DNA of 64,000 bases from Clostridium saccharoperbutylacetonicum N1-4(HMT) (GCF_000340885.1 NC_020291.1:929001-993000), one strand, 5' to 3'. Counted from the stretch's first letter, positions 35,828 to 45,793 are shown. Notes: generated by a model from the sequence alone, not told the origin. Numbers and translations are program-made.

Positions 35828-37135
35828 GTGAATAGATTTGTTGATGTATTAATAGTTGGTTCAGGGGTATCAGGTCTTTATTGTGCATTAAATTTGAGAA
35901 GTGATTTAAATGTTTTAGTGGTATGCAAAGGCAAGATTGATTGCAGTAATACTTATTTAGCCCAAGGAGGAATATCTGTTGCAAGAGATGAAAAAGATAT
36001 TCCGATATATATTGAAGATACTTTAAGGGCAGGAAAGTATAAAAATGATTTAGAAGCAGTTAAGGTTTTAGCTTTGGAATCTAGGGTGAATATAGATAAG
36101 TTAATAGAGATGGGAATTGAATTTGATAGAAATGAAGATGGAAGTTTAAATTACACAAAAGAGGGAGCACATTCTATAAATAGAATCGTTCATACAAAAG
36201 ATAATACTGGGGAGAGTACAGCAAAGATTCTGATTAAAAATGTTAAACAAAAAGATAATATAAAGATTTATGAGGAAACTTTTTTTATAGATATTATAGA
36301 AAAGGAAGAACGCTGTATTGGAGCAGTACTTTTAAAAGAAAATGAGCAGATAAATGTTTATGCAAAAGCTGTGGTTCTTGCGACAGGTGGTATTGGTGGA
36401 TTATATAATAACTCAACAAATCAAAGGATATTAACAGGAGATGGAATAGTAGCGGCTGTAAAGCATAATATATCATTAAAAGATGTAAATTATATTCAAA
36501 TACATCCAACAGCATTTTATGAGGAAGAAACAAATCAAAGAAGATTTCTAATATCTGAGTCTTTAAGGGGAGAAGGAGGGATTCTTACAAATGTTAATGG
36601 AGAAAGGTTTGTTAATGAGCTGTTACCAAGAGATGTTGTTTCTCAAGCAGTATATGAACAAATGGCAGAAACTGAAACTCCATATGTAAATTTAGATATA
36701 AGATTCTTAGGCGAAGATTTTATAAAAAATAGATTTTCAACTATTTATAGAGAATGTTTAAAGAGAGGAACTGATATTACTAAAGAATATATTAAAGTTT
36801 CTCCGGCCCAACACTTTTTTATGGGTGGGATAAGAGTGGATTTGAATTCTAGAACTTCTATGAATAATTTATATGCAGTTGGTGAGACAAGCTGTACTGG
36901 AATACATGGTGCAAATAGACTTGCTAGTAATTCATTGCTTGAAGGGCTTGTATTTTCGAGAAGAGCTGCAAATTTTATTAACAATATTGTTGATAGCTTA
37001 GAGATTGAAGTCTCTATTGTGGATAAATTAAATAAATCAATAGAAAAAGTTTTAAGAGAAAATACAGAATTAGCTAAGGCAGTTATAAAAGAAAAGGGTG
37101 GAATATTAGATGATCAATTACTTAGTTGTAGATAA
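35828..37135 (+). CDS. nadB: L-aspartate oxidase
   Basis: The 435-residue FAD enzyme oxidises L-aspartate to iminoaspartate for NadA. The FAD motif is VLIVGSGVSGLYCAL; succinate-dehydrogenase-like active-site segments are TYLAQGGISVA, HSINRIVHTKDNTG and ISESLRGEGG, with GIHGANRLASNSLLEGLVFS near the end. It uses a GTG start after a weak AGGCG site 19 bases past nadA. The C-terminal helical domain is shorter than in the 540-residue E. coli enzyme. Its end overlaps nadC by 26 bases. In an anaerobe the electron acceptor is probably fumarate. Confidence 0.96.
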   Translation: MNRFVDVLIVGSGVSGLYCALNLRSDLNVLVVCKGKIDCSNTYLAQGGISVARDEKDIPIYIEDTLRAGKYKNDLEAVKVLALESRVNIDKLIEMGIEFDRNEDGSLNYTKEGAHSINRIVHTKDNTGESTAKILIKNVKQKDNIKIYEETFFIDIIEKEERCIGAVLLKENEQINVYAKAVVLATGGIGGLYNNSTNQRILTGDGIVAAVKHNISLKDVNYIQIHPTAFYEEETNQRRFLISESLRGEGGILTNVNGERFVNELLPRDVVSQAVYEQMAETETPYVNLDIRFLGEDFIKNRFSTIYRECLKRGTDITKEYIKVSPAQHFFMGGIRVDLNSRTSMNNLYAVGETSCTGIHGANRLASNSLLEGLVFSRRAANFINNIVDSLEIEVSIVDKLNKSIEKVLRENTELAKAVIKEKGGILDDQLLSCR

Positions 37136-37949
37136 AATAATAAAGACTGCACTTTTAGAGGATATTCCTAATGAAGACATAACAACTAACTCAATTATCG
37201 ATGAAAAAAGTATGGCTACTGTGGAATTATTATGTAAAGAAGAGGGCATAATTGCAGGACTAGATGTGTTCAAAAGAGTATTTGATATTTTAGGAAATGT
37301 AGAAATAAAATTTTGTAAACATGATGGTGAAAGTGTATATCCTAAAGAGAAGATTGGATTATTAAAAGGCAGCACTAGAAATTTATTAATGGGTGAGAGA
37401 ATAGCACTAAATTTGCTTCAAAGAATGAGTGGGATAGCTACTTTAACTAATAAATTTGTTCAAGAAATAAAAGATACAAATACAAAATTATTAGATACAA
37501 GAAAAACAACACCAAATTTAAGAACTTTAGAAAAATATTCAGTAAAAGTTGGTGGAGGGTGTAATCACAGATTCAATTTGTCAGATGGAATTATGCTTAA
37601 GGATAATCATATCAGTGCTGCTGGAGGAATACAGAAGGCTGTCATGCTGGCAAGAGAAAATTCTTCATTTGTTAGAAAGATAGAAGTTGAAGTTGAAAAT
37701 CTTGATATGGTAAAAGAAGCTATTGAAGCTAAGGCTGATATAATTATGCTTGACAACATGAAGCTAGACACAGCAAAAGAGGCTGTTAAGCTTATAAATA
37801 AAAGGGCTTTAATTGAGTTTTCAGGGAATGTAGAATTAGGTAATGTCAAAGAAATAGCTGATATAGGAGTAGATTACATATCAGTAGGAGCTTTAACTCA
37901 TTCAGCTAAAATTCTTGATCTTAGCATGAAAAACTTAACTTTGTTATAA
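37110..37949 (+). CDS. nadC: Nicotinate-nucleotide pyrophosphorylase (carboxylating)
   Basis: The 279-residue quinolinate phosphoribosyltransferase converts quinolinate and PRPP to nicotinate mononucleotide. Conserved stretches are LLEDIPNEDITT, RIALNLLQRMSGIAT, LDTRKTTPNLRTLEKY, GGGCNHRFNLSDG and MLKDNHI. The ATG lies inside the end of nadB (26-base overlap), so translation is coupled. It completes the de novo NAD branch from aspartate, and a terminator follows. Confidence 0.97.
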   Translation: MINYLVVDKIIKTALLEDIPNEDITTNSIIDEKSMATVELLCKEEGIIAGLDVFKRVFDILGNVEIKFCKHDGESVYPKEKIGLLKGSTRNLLMGERIALNLLQRMSGIATLTNKFVQEIKDTNTKLLDTRKTTPNLRTLEKYSVKVGGGCNHRFNLSDGIMLKDNHISAAGGIQKAVMLARENSSFVRKIEVEVENLDMVKEAIEAKADIIMLDNMKLDTAKEAVKLINKRALIEFSGNVELGNVKEIADIGVDYISVGALTHSAKILDLSMKNLTLL

Positions 37950-37957
37950 GACAGAAT

Positions 37958-37988
37958 TAAAAAAGTATCATTATTGATGCTTTTTTTA
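37958..37988 (+). terminator. Terminator of the nadABC operon
   Basis: AAAAAGTATCA, TTAT, TGATGCTTTTT forms an 11-pair stem (one G-U) with a T tract. Confidence 0.88.
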
Positions 37989-38104
37989 TTATTATTTAAT
38001 TTGTTTCAAATGAAACGGAAAATATAATTAAATTCAAGTATACTAAAATCAATAAATCACTTAAATATAATAAAATATAAATGAGGTTTAGGAGGACGAG
38101 ATTT

Positions 38105-38842
38105 ATGATAAGAAGAGTAATTAAAATAGATGAAGAAAAATGTAATGGATGTGGACTTTGTGCAAATGCATGTCATGAAGGAGCAATAGGGATAATAGAT
38201 GGAAAAGCTAAATTACTTCGTGATGATTATTGTGATGGGTTAGGAGACTGCCTTCCTTCATGTGCAGTTGGGGCTATTACATTTGAAGAACGTGAAGCGG
38301 TAGCTTATGACGAAGAAGCTGTTAAAATAAATATGGAAAAGAGAAGAATGGAGGTAAAAAACATGGAAGCAAATAACAATGGAAAAATTCATCTTGGATG
38401 TCCAGGAATGCAGGGAAAAGTAATTAATCGTGAGAAAGTGGAAGTTAAAAAGGATGTTAGTAGTAATGGAGAGGTAACATCTCAATTAAATCAATGGCCA
38501 GTACAAATTAAACTTGTGTCACCAAATGCAGCATATTTAAATAATGCAAATTTACTTATTGCAGCTGACTGTACAGCATATGCATATGGAGATTTTCATA
38601 ATAAATTTATTAGAAATAGAATTACATTAATAGGCTGTCCAAAACTTGATGAAGGAGATTATTCAGAAAAGCTTACAGCAATTTTAAAAATGAATGATAT
38701 CAAGAGTGTCACTGTAGTGAGAATGGAAGTTCCTTGTTGTGGAGGAATTGAAAATGCCGTTAAGAATGCATTAAAAGCTTGTGATAAGATGATTCCATGG
38801 CAGGTAGTAACTATTTCAACCAATGGAGAAATCATAGAATAG
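38105..38842 (+). CDS. Ferredoxin-domain iron-sulfur protein
   Basis: The 245-residue protein has an N-terminal 2[4Fe-4S] ferredoxin domain with a regular site CNGCGLCANAC and a variant site CDGLGDCLPSC, both ending in CHEGAI / CAVGAI-type turns. The remaining 150 residues form a second domain with scattered cysteines (LIAADCTAYAYG, LIGCPKL, VPCCGGIENAVK). The ATG at 38105 follows AGGAGG; an earlier ATG at 38081 would place that site inside the gene. Close relatives are annotated only as 4Fe-4S proteins, so an electron-transfer role is inferred and the partner is unknown. It is monocistronic. Confidence 0.88.
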   Translation: MIRRVIKIDEEKCNGCGLCANACHEGAIGIIDGKAKLLRDDYCDGLGDCLPSCAVGAITFEEREAVAYDEEAVKINMEKRRMEVKNMEANNNGKIHLGCPGMQGKVINREKVEVKKDVSSNGEVTSQLNQWPVQIKLVSPNAAYLNNANLLIAADCTAYAYGDFHNKFIRNRITLIGCPKLDEGDYSEKLTAILKMNDIKSVTVVRMEVPCCGGIENAVKNALKACDKMIPWQVVTISTNGEIIE

Positions 38843-38857
38843 CAGATGAATATAAAA

Positions 38858-38908
38858 TTAAGGTATGACTGTAGCATCAAATTATGATGAGCTGGTTGTA
38901 CCTTATTA
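38858..38908 (+). other. Long wobble-rich RNA hairpin after the ferredoxin-domain gene
   Basis: TTAAGGTATGAC... pairs with ...GTTGTACCTTATTAA, and CATCA with TGATG at the tip. All but three outer-stem mismatches are G-U pairs if the plus strand is transcribed, which suggests an RNA structure. There is no T tract. Confidence 0.45.
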
Positions 38909-39040
38909 ACGTATCATATCTTAATATATTTAATTATAAATTATAATTGAGAAATCTTTTATATTAAATTTAGAGAAAAGAGGATATTACTCCCATTATG
39001 TAGAATACTATATAATATAAAACTGGAAGGGGGAGTATAT

Positions 39041-39475
39041 ATGAATAAGAGGAAAGTATTAATACCTATAGATGGAACTGAAAGAAGCATGCATTCTTTA
39101 GATTTCGTAAAAGAAATATTTCCCAATGATTCAATTGAAATCATGTTAATGAATGTTAAAGAATTAGTATTAATTAATGAGATGATAGTTGCAGATGAAA
39201 TAAAATTTGCACAAGAATTAGGTGAAGAAATATTAGAAGCAGCTAAAGAAAAAATGAAAGATTATAGTAAAGTTGATACGTATTTTACTTTTGGATATCC
39301 AGGAGATGAAATTATAAAAAAAGCTCAAGAAGAAAATATTGGTGTAATCGTTATGACGAAATCAACCAAAAGAGGTTTAAATAGAATTATTGGTTCAGTA
39401 ACAACAAGTGTTGTGAAGAGAGCTAAATGTATTGTAATGATAGTTCCAAATGATTTTACAATTAGTCTTAATTAA
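39041..39475 (+). CDS. Universal stress protein (UspA family)
   Basis: The 144-residue single Usp domain begins KVLIPIDGTERSMHSLDFV and has the late segment ENIGVIVMTKSTKRGLNRII followed by GSVTTSVVKRAKCIVMIVP. The ATP-binding G-2x-G-9x-G(S/T) motif is only partly present (STKRGLNRIIGSVTTSV), so it may belong to the non-ATP-binding branch. Such proteins help survival in stationary phase or stress. AAGGGGGAG precedes the ATG. It is monocistronic with a terminator. Confidence 0.88.
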   Translation: MNKRKVLIPIDGTERSMHSLDFVKEIFPNDSIEIMLMNVKELVLINEMIVADEIKFAQELGEEILEAAKEKMKDYSKVDTYFTFGYPGDEIIKKAQEENIGVIVMTKSTKRGLNRIIGSVTTSVVKRAKCIVMIVPNDFTISLN

Positions 39476-39506
39476 ATGTGAGAATTATAATTTTAAAATG
39501 GATTTT

Positions 39507-39543
39507 AAAGGCTATCTTAAAAGTGGAATTAAGATAGTCTTTT
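39507..39543 (+). terminator. Intrinsic terminator of the usp gene
   Basis: AAAGGCTATCTTAA and TTAAGATAGTCTTT pair over 14 positions (one G-U). In the rest of the gap to 39800 I see no gene and no T-box. Confidence 0.85.
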
Positions 39544-39800
39544 ATCTATGGTATATGGAATTTTACTTTATATAATGATATAATAAAACGAAACTATTTT
39601 ACTATAATTGTAGAAAATAGGAACAATAAAATATTAAAATTTTTCATAGGTGCAGCTTTATTATGAGTTATGTACTCTATTAAAAATTAGTTAAGTATAT
39701 CTATGGTGTAGAATTTTTATTCCTATATCAATTGAATTGATAATAGGTAATAGAATTGCTAGACATAAGATAAATTATATTCAGTATTAAGGAGTTAGAG

Positions 39801-40040
39801 ATGAGAGCAGTTTATAGAAACCCAAGAGAATTAGCAACATGTTTAAAGGATATTGTAGATACATACAATGATGATTTAATTTCATATGAAAAGATGGAAG
39901 AAAGAATCATGAAGATTGTAGATGCAAACAGAGATTCGATTTATAAAGAAAAAGCTATGTCAGTAAAAATCGCTAATGTCTTAGGGGACGAAAGAGTAGA
40001 AGTTATCAATAAAGTAGTTGAAAGTAAAGCAGGACAATAG
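39801..40040 (+). CDS. TIGR04540-family small conserved protein
   Basis: The 79-residue, mostly helical cytoplasmic protein begins MRAVYRNPRELATCLKDIVD. I recognise the pattern as the clostridial TIGR04540 family of unknown function. AAGGAG precedes the ATG. The stop lies 36 bases before trpS, so the two are probably co-transcribed, suggesting a link to translation, though nothing in the protein itself shows this. The high content of charged residues and lack of cysteine or membrane segments fit a small regulatory or nucleic-acid-contacting protein. Confidence 0.75.
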   Translation: MRAVYRNPRELATCLKDIVDTYNDDLISYEKMEERIMKIVDANRDSIYKEKAMSVKIANVLGDERVEVINKVVESKAGQ

Positions 40041-40076
40041 TATTAATTTGCTTTACAGTTTAGGAGTGGAGTTTTA

Positions 40077-41096
40077 ATGGGCAAAAAAATAATACTAACA
40101 GGAGATAGACCAACAGGAAAGTTACATATAGGACATTATATAGGTTCTTTGAAAAATAGAGTTGCACTTCAAGAATCAGGATTATATGAAAGCTTTATAA
40201 TGATTGCAGATCAACAAGCCTTGACAGATAATGCGAGAAATCCTGAAAAAATAAGAAATAGTTTAACTGAAGTAGCATTAGATTATTTAGCAGTTGGAAT
40301 TGATCCAAGCAAATCTATTATATTTGTGCAGTCACAAATACCAGAATTAAATGAACTTACAATGCATTATTTAAATTTGGTTACTTTATCAAGATTAGAA
40401 AGAAATCCAACCGTTAAAGCTGAAATAAAACAAAAGAATTTTGAAAATAGCATTCCAGCAGGATTTCTTATTTATCCAGTAAGCCAAGCGGCTGATATTA
40501 CAGCTTTTAAAGCTGATACAGTTCCAGTTGGAGAAGATCAATTACCTATGATTGAACAAACCAGAGAAATTGTTAGAAGTTTTAATTCTCTATATGGAGA
40601 AGTTTTAGTTGAGCCTGAAGCTGTGCTTCCAAGTTCAAATGCTGGAAGATTACCAGGTACTGATGGTAAAGCAAAAATGAGTAAATCAATAGGAAATTGT
40701 ATATACTTATCTGATGATGCAGATACTATAAAGAAGAAAGTTATGTCAATGTATACAGATCCTAATCATATAAGGGTTGAAGATCCAGGGCAAGTAGAAG
40801 GAAATACTGTATTTACGTATTTAGATGTTTTTGCTACTGATAAAAATGCTGTAGAAGAAATGAAAGAACATTACAAGCGCGGTGGTCTTGGGGATGTTAA
40901 AGTAAAAAAATATTTAAATGAAGTTCTTCAAGCTGAATTGGAGCCAATAAGAAATAGAAGATTAGAAGTTGAAAAGGATCTTGATTATGTATATAAGATG
41001 TTAAAGGATGGTAGTGATAAAGCTAGAGCAGTAGCAGCTAATACATTAAAAGAGGTCCGAGAAGCAATAGGTATAGAATATTTTGCAGGAAAATAA
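40077..41096 (+). CDS. trpS: Tryptophanyl-tRNA synthetase
   Basis: The 339-residue class I synthetase has the HIGH motif [11 protein letters not shown] and the KMSKS motif [10 protein letters not shown], with the [17 protein letters not shown] substrate-pocket segment. It charges tRNA-Trp. Length is normal. AGGAGTGGAG precedes the ATG. It follows the TIGR04540-like gene and precedes a DUF3284 gene by 35 bases, so a three-gene operon is likely. No T-box is visible upstream, unlike the methionyl synthetase in this window. Confidence 0.97.
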   Translation: MGKKIILTGDRPTGKLHIGHYIGSLKNRVALQESGLYESFIMIADQQALTDNARNPEKIRNSLTEVALDYLAVGIDPSKSIIFVQSQIPELNELTMHYLNLVTLSRLERNPTVKAEIKQKNFENSIPAGFLIYPVSQAADITAFKADTVPVGEDQLPMIEQTREIVRSFNSLYGEVLVEPEAVLPSSNAGRLPGTDGKAKMSKSIGNCIYLSDDADTIKKKVMSMYTDPNHIRVEDPGQVEGNTVFTYLDVFATDKNAVEEMKEHYKRGGLGDVKVKKYLNEVLQAELEPIRNRRLEVEKDLDYVYKMLKDGSDKARAVAANTLKEVREAIGIEYFAGK

Positions 41097-41131
41097 AATA
41101 GTAAATTAGTTTCATTTGAGGGGGAAACAGA

Positions 41132-41584
41132 ATGAAAGCAGCAGGGATATTAAATTATCCATTAGAAGATGTATTTCATATTTTCATTAAGAATGCAAAG
41201 AAGGATTTCTCGGATTTTAATGAAGAAGATGCTAAAGGTTGTAAAATACAAAAAAATATTACTTCTGGTGGTGATAAACCAATAGAATGTACAATTGAAA
41301 TAACAGATTATATCAAAAATGAAAAATATCAAATTACAACTTCAACAAACTATGCATCGTGTGTATCAACATATTATTTTAAAGGTCAAAAAGATGGCAC
41401 AACTAAATTAGAATTTGAAGAAAATCAAACAACAGAAAAGTTTTTTGGTTATTTATCCTTATGGGTTCAAAGATATATGGCGAGGCGTAACTTTAAGGCA
41501 AAATATAATAATATAATTGATGGCCTTAGTAATGAATTGAAGACATATACTGAAAACGTAAAAAGAAGTACACCTAAAAAATAA
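41132..41584 (+). CDS. DUF3284-domain protein
   Basis: The 150-residue protein of the DUF3284 family probably has an SRPBCC-like fold (start GILNYPLEDVFHIFIKNA; aromatic segments FFGYLSLWVQRYMARRNFK). Function is unknown. GAGGGGG precedes the ATG. It is the last gene of the probable trpS operon and is followed by a strong terminator. Confidence 0.75.
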   Translation: MKAAGILNYPLEDVFHIFIKNAKKDFSDFNEEDAKGCKIQKNITSGGDKPIECTIEITDYIKNEKYQITTSTNYASCVSTYYFKGQKDGTTKLEFEENQTTEKFFGYLSLWVQRYMARRNFKAKYNNIIDGLSNELKTYTENVKRSTPKK

Positions 41585-41602
41585 AATAGTGAAAATGTAT
41601 AG

Positions 41603-41655
41603 TACAGTGCTGTTTCAAAATATAATATTTTGAAACAACACTGTATTATGTTTTG
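41603..41655 (+). terminator. Intrinsic terminator of the trpS operon
   Basis: TACAGTG, C, TGTTTCAAAATAT pairs with ATATTTTGAAACA, A, CACTGTA. A long stem with one mismatch, followed by TTATGTTTT. Confidence 0.85.
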
Positions 41656-41873
41656 ATATGAATTTTAATAGACAAAGAATTTCTGATTAGAATATATAGG
41701 AATACTAATGGAGATTTTGGAAATAATAGTATTGAAATTCCAAGCTTTGTTGATAAAATTTAAATTTCATCTTATATATACTTTAAGTTACACAATATAG
41801 TATAATGAGGGTAAAAGTTTGAATTAAATAAACACATATAATAAATTATTAAAAATATTTTAGGAGGATTTCA

Positions 41874-44477
41874 ATGAAAAAATTATTAATATTAGATTCC
41901 AATTCGCTTATGAATAGGGCTTTTTATGCCTTACCTCCTCTTACAAATAGTGACGGAATAAATACTAATGCCATTTATGGTTTTATAAATATGTTATTTA
42001 AAATAAAGGATGAAATTAATCCAGATTCTATAATAGCTACCTTTGATTTAAAGGCTCCAACCTTTAGACATAAGGAATATGCAGAATATAAAGCTGGTAG
42101 AAATAAGATGCCGCCTGAACTTGCAGAGCAATTTCCGATTATTAAAGACTTATTTAAACTTATGGGAATAAAGATTTTTGAAATAGAAGGTTTTGAGGCA
42201 GATGACTTAATTGGTACAGTATCTAAGTTTGCAGAAAACAATGCTACAGAAGTGGCAATAGTCACAGGAGATAAGGATGCACTTCAATTGGCATCTGATA
42301 GTACTAAAGTTATTATAACTAAAAAAGGTGTTAGTGAAACAGCAGTTTATGATAGTAAGACTTTTATAGATGAATTTGAAGTGACTCCAACTCAATTCAT
42401 AGATGTTAAAGGACTTATGGGCGATAAATCTGACAATATTCCAGGGGTTCCTGGAGTAGGAGAGAAAACCGCGTTTAAACTAATTAAAGAATATGGTTCT
42501 GTTGAAGAAGTCATGAAAAATATTGATAATATTCCAGGTAAAAAACTTAAGGAAAATTTAGAAAACAATGTTGAACAAGCAATATTTTCCAAAAAACTTG
42601 CTACTATAATGAGAGAGGTTCCAATTGAATTAACATTAGACGATATTAATTCAATGGAAAAGGAAAACATAGCAGAAATAAAGAAAATGCTTATAAAACT
42701 TGAAATGAAATCAATTTTAGCAAAGTTTAAAGATGATACGGTCTCAGAAGAATCAACGGTTGAAATAAAAAAGATACATAATATAAAAGAAATGAAGGAA
42801 TTATTTTTAGAAAAGAAAAATAGAATTTATATAGATTATACTTTAAGTGATGCCTCTATATATTCTAAGTTAGAACTTGAATATTTGGTTTTGGGTGAAG
42901 ATAATAAAGGTATTATTATATACTTTAAAGATATAATTTCTGAAAATAAAGATGAAGCATTAAAGGTTTTAAGAACGTTAATGGAAGATGAAAATATTAA
43001 GAAAGTTATTCACGATGGAAAAAACTTTGTTACTTATTTAAATAAGAATAAAATTGAAATTAAAGGTTTTGATTTTGATACAGCAATAGCAGCTTATTTA
43101 ATAGACTCATCTAAAAATAAATATGAAATTTTAGAACTTGTTAATCGTTACATTGGTGATAATCCAAATACCGAAGATGAGAACCTAAAAGGAATTCTTT
43201 CTAGTTACTTGCCAGAAATTTATGAGGAATTAAAAGAAACTCTTCATAAAGAAAATATGGATAAACTTTATTATGAAGTTGAGCATCCGCTTATTTATGT
43301 ACTTTCATCTATGGAGAGCATTGGATTTAATATAAATAAAGGCATGCTAGATGAATTACAGATTAAGTTTAAGAAAGAAATAGAAGAAACTCAAAACGAA
43401 ATATACAAATTGTCTGAAGAAGAATTTAATATAAGTTCTCCAAAGCAATTAGGAAAAATACTTTTTGAAAAATTGGATTTACCAGTGCTCAAGAAGACTA
43501 AGACAGGATATTCAACTAATCAAGAGGTTCTAGAAAAGTTAATTGATAAACATGAAATAATTCCAAAGATAATGTATTATAGGCAGATTACTAAAATTAA
43601 CTCAACCTATGTTGAAGGATTAAAAAATGTAATTGATGAAGATGGACGTATTCATTCAAACTTCAATCAAACTGTAACTACAACAGGAAGATTATCAAGT
43701 ACAGAACCTAATTTGCAGAATATCCCAATAAAATATGAAATGGGTCGTGAAATAAGAAAAGTTTTTATACCTATGGAAGAAACTGATATACTTGTTTCAT
43801 GCGACTATTCTCAAATTGAGTTGAGAGTTTTGGCACACATTGCTGGAGATGAAAATATGATAGATGCATTTGAACATCATAGTGATATTCATACAAAGAC
43901 AGCTTCAGAGGTTTTCAAAGTACCAATAGATGAGGTGACTTCTCTTATGAGAAGTAGAGCAAAAGCTGTTAACTTTGGAATAGTATATGGAATAAGTGCA
44001 TTTAGTTTGGCAGAAGATTTAAAGATATCTAAAAAAGAAGCAGAAGAATATATGTCAATTTACTTAGAAAGATATCCGAAGATAAAAGAATATCTGGAAA
44101 ATGTAGTTAAAGAAGCTCAAGAAAAAGGATATGTACTTACAATTTTAAATAGAAGAAGATTTATTCCAGAAATAAAAGCTTCAAATAAAATAGTAAAAGC
44201 TTTAGGAGATAGATTGGCAATGAATGCGCCAATTCAAGGAAGTGCTGCAGATATAATTAAGTTAGCAATGGTTAATGTTTATAATAAGTTAAATGAAAAG
44301 AATTTAAAGAGTGAATTGATTCTTCAAGTTCATGATGAACTTATATTAAATGTTAAAAAAGAAGAATTTGAAGAGGTTAAAAAGTTAGTTGCAGAAGAAA
44401 TGGAAAATGCTATTAAACTAAAAGTAGCTCTAGATGTAGATGTGAATTTTGGAAAAACATGGTATGATGCAAAATAA
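41874..44477 (+). CDS. polA: DNA polymerase I
   Basis: The 867-residue protein has three domains. The 5'-3' nuclease (about 1-290) shows LLILDSNSLMNRAFYA, ATFDLKAPTFRH, VTGDKDALQL and LMGDKSDNIPGVPGVG. A 3'-5' exonuclease-like domain (about 300-470) begins YIDYTLSD, where the DxE metal site of active enzymes is not seen, so proofreading is probably lost as in other Gram-positive forms. The polymerase domain (about 480-867) has motif A SCDYSQIELRVLAH, motif B RSRAKAVNFGIVYG and motif C LQVHDELI. It works in repair and Okazaki fragment maturation. AGGAGG precedes the ATG. coaE follows closely. Confidence 0.97.
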   Translation: MKKLLILDSNSLMNRAFYALPPLTNSDGINTNAIYGFINMLFKIKDEINPDSIIATFDLKAPTFRHKEYAEYKAGRNKMPPELAEQFPIIKDLFKLMGIKIFEIEGFEADDLIGTVSKFAENNATEVAIVTGDKDALQLASDSTKVIITKKGVSETAVYDSKTFIDEFEVTPTQFIDVKGLMGDKSDNIPGVPGVGEKTAFKLIKEYGSVEEVMKNIDNIPGKKLKENLENNVEQAIFSKKLATIMREVPIELTLDDINSMEKENIAEIKKMLIKLEMKSILAKFKDDTVSEESTVEIKKIHNIKEMKELFLEKKNRIYIDYTLSDASIYSKLELEYLVLGEDNKGIIIYFKDIISENKDEALKVLRTLMEDENIKKVIHDGKNFVTYLNKNKIEIKGFDFDTAIAAYLIDSSKNKYEILELVNRYIGDNPNTEDENLKGILSSYLPEIYEELKETLHKENMDKLYYEVEHPLIYVLSSMESIGFNINKGMLDELQIKFKKEIEETQNEIYKLSEEEFNISSPKQLGKILFEKLDLPVLKKTKTGYSTNQEVLEKLIDKHEIIPKIMYYRQITKINSTYVEGLKNVIDEDGRIHSNFNQTVTTTGRLSSTEPNLQNIPIKYEMGREIRKVFIPMEETDILVSCDYSQIELRVLAHIAGDENMIDAFEHHSDIHTKTASEVFKVPIDEVTSLMRSRAKAVNFGIVYGISAFSLAEDLKISKKEAEEYMSIYLERYPKIKEYLENVVKEAQEKGYVLTILNRRRFIPEIKASNKIVKALGDRLAMNAPIQGSAADIIKLAMVNVYNKLNEKNLKSELILQVHDELILNVKKEEFEEVKKLVAEEMENAIKLKVALDVDVNFGKTWYDAK

Positions 44478-44512
44478 TAAATTATGCATTAAAAAGGAGT
44501 TTATATACAAAA

Positions 44513-45112
44513 ATGATTAAGATAGGTTTAACAGGTGGGATCGGCACAGGAAAAAGTACCGTTTGTAGTATTTTAAAGAGTGAAGGCTTTAAAATTATTG
44601 ATGCAGATATGATATCTAAGGAAGTTTTAGAAAAAAATCATCAGATTTTAGAGCAAGTTCGTTCACAATTTGGATCAGGTTTTTTTGATTGGAGAGGAGA
44701 ATTTAGAAGAAGAGAATTTGGAAATCACATATTTAGATTTCCAAAGGAAAGAGTAAAATATGAAAATATAATTATGCCATACATTAAGAAGGAATTAGAA
44801 AATCAGATTAAATTATATGAAAAAAAAGGTGAAAAGATAGTAATAATAGATGCTCCAACCTTAATTGAGAATAATATGCAGGGTGAGATGGATTATATTA
44901 TTTTAGTGTGTGTAGATAATTCAGTACAAATTCAAAGAGTTATGAATAGAGATAAATTAAGTAAATCTGAGGTTGTAACTAGAATAAATGCTCAAATGTC
45001 TATGGAAGCTAAGAAGGAATTTGCAAATATTATTATTGATAACAACGGAGAAGAAATTGCAACACAAAAGCAAGTTTATGATTTGATAGATTTTATAAAA
45101 TTAATAAGTTAA
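44513..45112 (+). CDS. coaE: Dephospho-CoA kinase
   Basis: The 199-residue P-loop kinase has LTGGIGTGKSTVCSIL (Walker A), the conserved IIDADMISKEV and VIIDAPTLIE segments. It phosphorylates the 3' hydroxyl of dephospho-CoA in the last step of CoA synthesis. It follows polA by 35 bases with its own AAGGAG; polA-coaE adjacency is common in Firmicutes. Confidence 0.96.
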   Translation: MIKIGLTGGIGTGKSTVCSILKSEGFKIIDADMISKEVLEKNHQILEQVRSQFGSGFFDWRGEFRRREFGNHIFRFPKERVKYENIIMPYIKKELENQIKLYEKKGEKIVIIDAPTLIENNMQGEMDYIILVCVDNSVQIQRVMNRDKLSKSEVVTRINAQMSMEAKKEFANIIIDNNGEEIATQKQVYDLIDFIKLIS

Positions 45113-45157
45113 ACTCTTTGTTAATTTCTAAAGTACGCCTAAATTAAGGAGAAGATA

Positions 45158-45793
45158 ATGAGTTTTGGAAGAAAGATTCTACGTAAATTAATATGGTTTA
45201 TTGTAATTTTTGTAGCAATTATTGTAGGATGCAGGTATCTCATAAAAGAGAACTTTTTTCCATATAAATATAAAGAATATGTAGATAAATATAGTTCTCA
45301 ATATGAGCTGGATCCATTGTTTGTTCTGGCTGTAATAAAAACTGAAAGTAATTTTGATGATGATGCACGTTCTCATAAAAATGCTGTAGGACTCATGCAA
45401 ATTACTGTTGAAACTGGAGAATGGGCAGCTAAGGAAATGGGATACAGCAAATTTTCCAAAGAAGATTTATATAATGAAGAATATAATATAAAAATGGGAT
45501 GCTGGTATCTAAAAAAATTAAACGATAGTTTTGATAAGAATTTAGATTTGACAATTGCAGCTTATAATGCAGGACCAACAAATGTGAAAGCCTGGCTTGA
45601 TAATGAAAAGTATTCTTCAAATGGAAAGTGTATAGATTATATACCTTTTGGAGAGACTAAGAAATATGTAGATAAAGTAAATACCTACTATAATATATAC
45701 AAATATTTATATAAGGAAAACGCAAGTTTCTTTGATATAAATAAAGCAGCTAATTTAATTAAAAGTTTGATTAGTGTTCATTTTTTAAGTTAA
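45158..45793 (+). CDS. Membrane-anchored lytic transglycosylase
   Basis: The 211-residue protein has one N-terminal membrane segment (LIWFIVIFVAIIVGCRYLI) and an SLT domain of the Slt70 type. The catalytic Glu is in VIKTESNF; GLMQITVETGEWA and AAYNAGPTNVKAWL complete the signature. It cleaves peptidoglycan glycan strands to 1,6-anhydro ends on the outer face of the membrane. It is third in a polA-coaE-slt string with GGAGAAG ahead of the ATG and a terminator after it. Confidence 0.93.
   Translation: MSFGRKILRKLIWFIVIFVAIIVGCRYLIKENFFPYKYKEYVDKYSSQYELDPLFVLAVIKTESNFDDDARSHKNAVGLMQITVETGEWAAKEMGYSKFSKEDLYNEEYNIKMGCWYLKKLNDSFDKNLDLTIAAYNAGPTNVKAWLDNEKYSSNGKCIDYIPFGETKKYVDKVNTYYNIYKYLYKENASFFDINKAANLIKSLISVHFLS

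Noticed and set aside
39544..39800. Possible T-box ahead of the trpS operon
   Set aside because: No T-box core (GGGTGG...), no stem I blocks and no terminator in front of the first gene.
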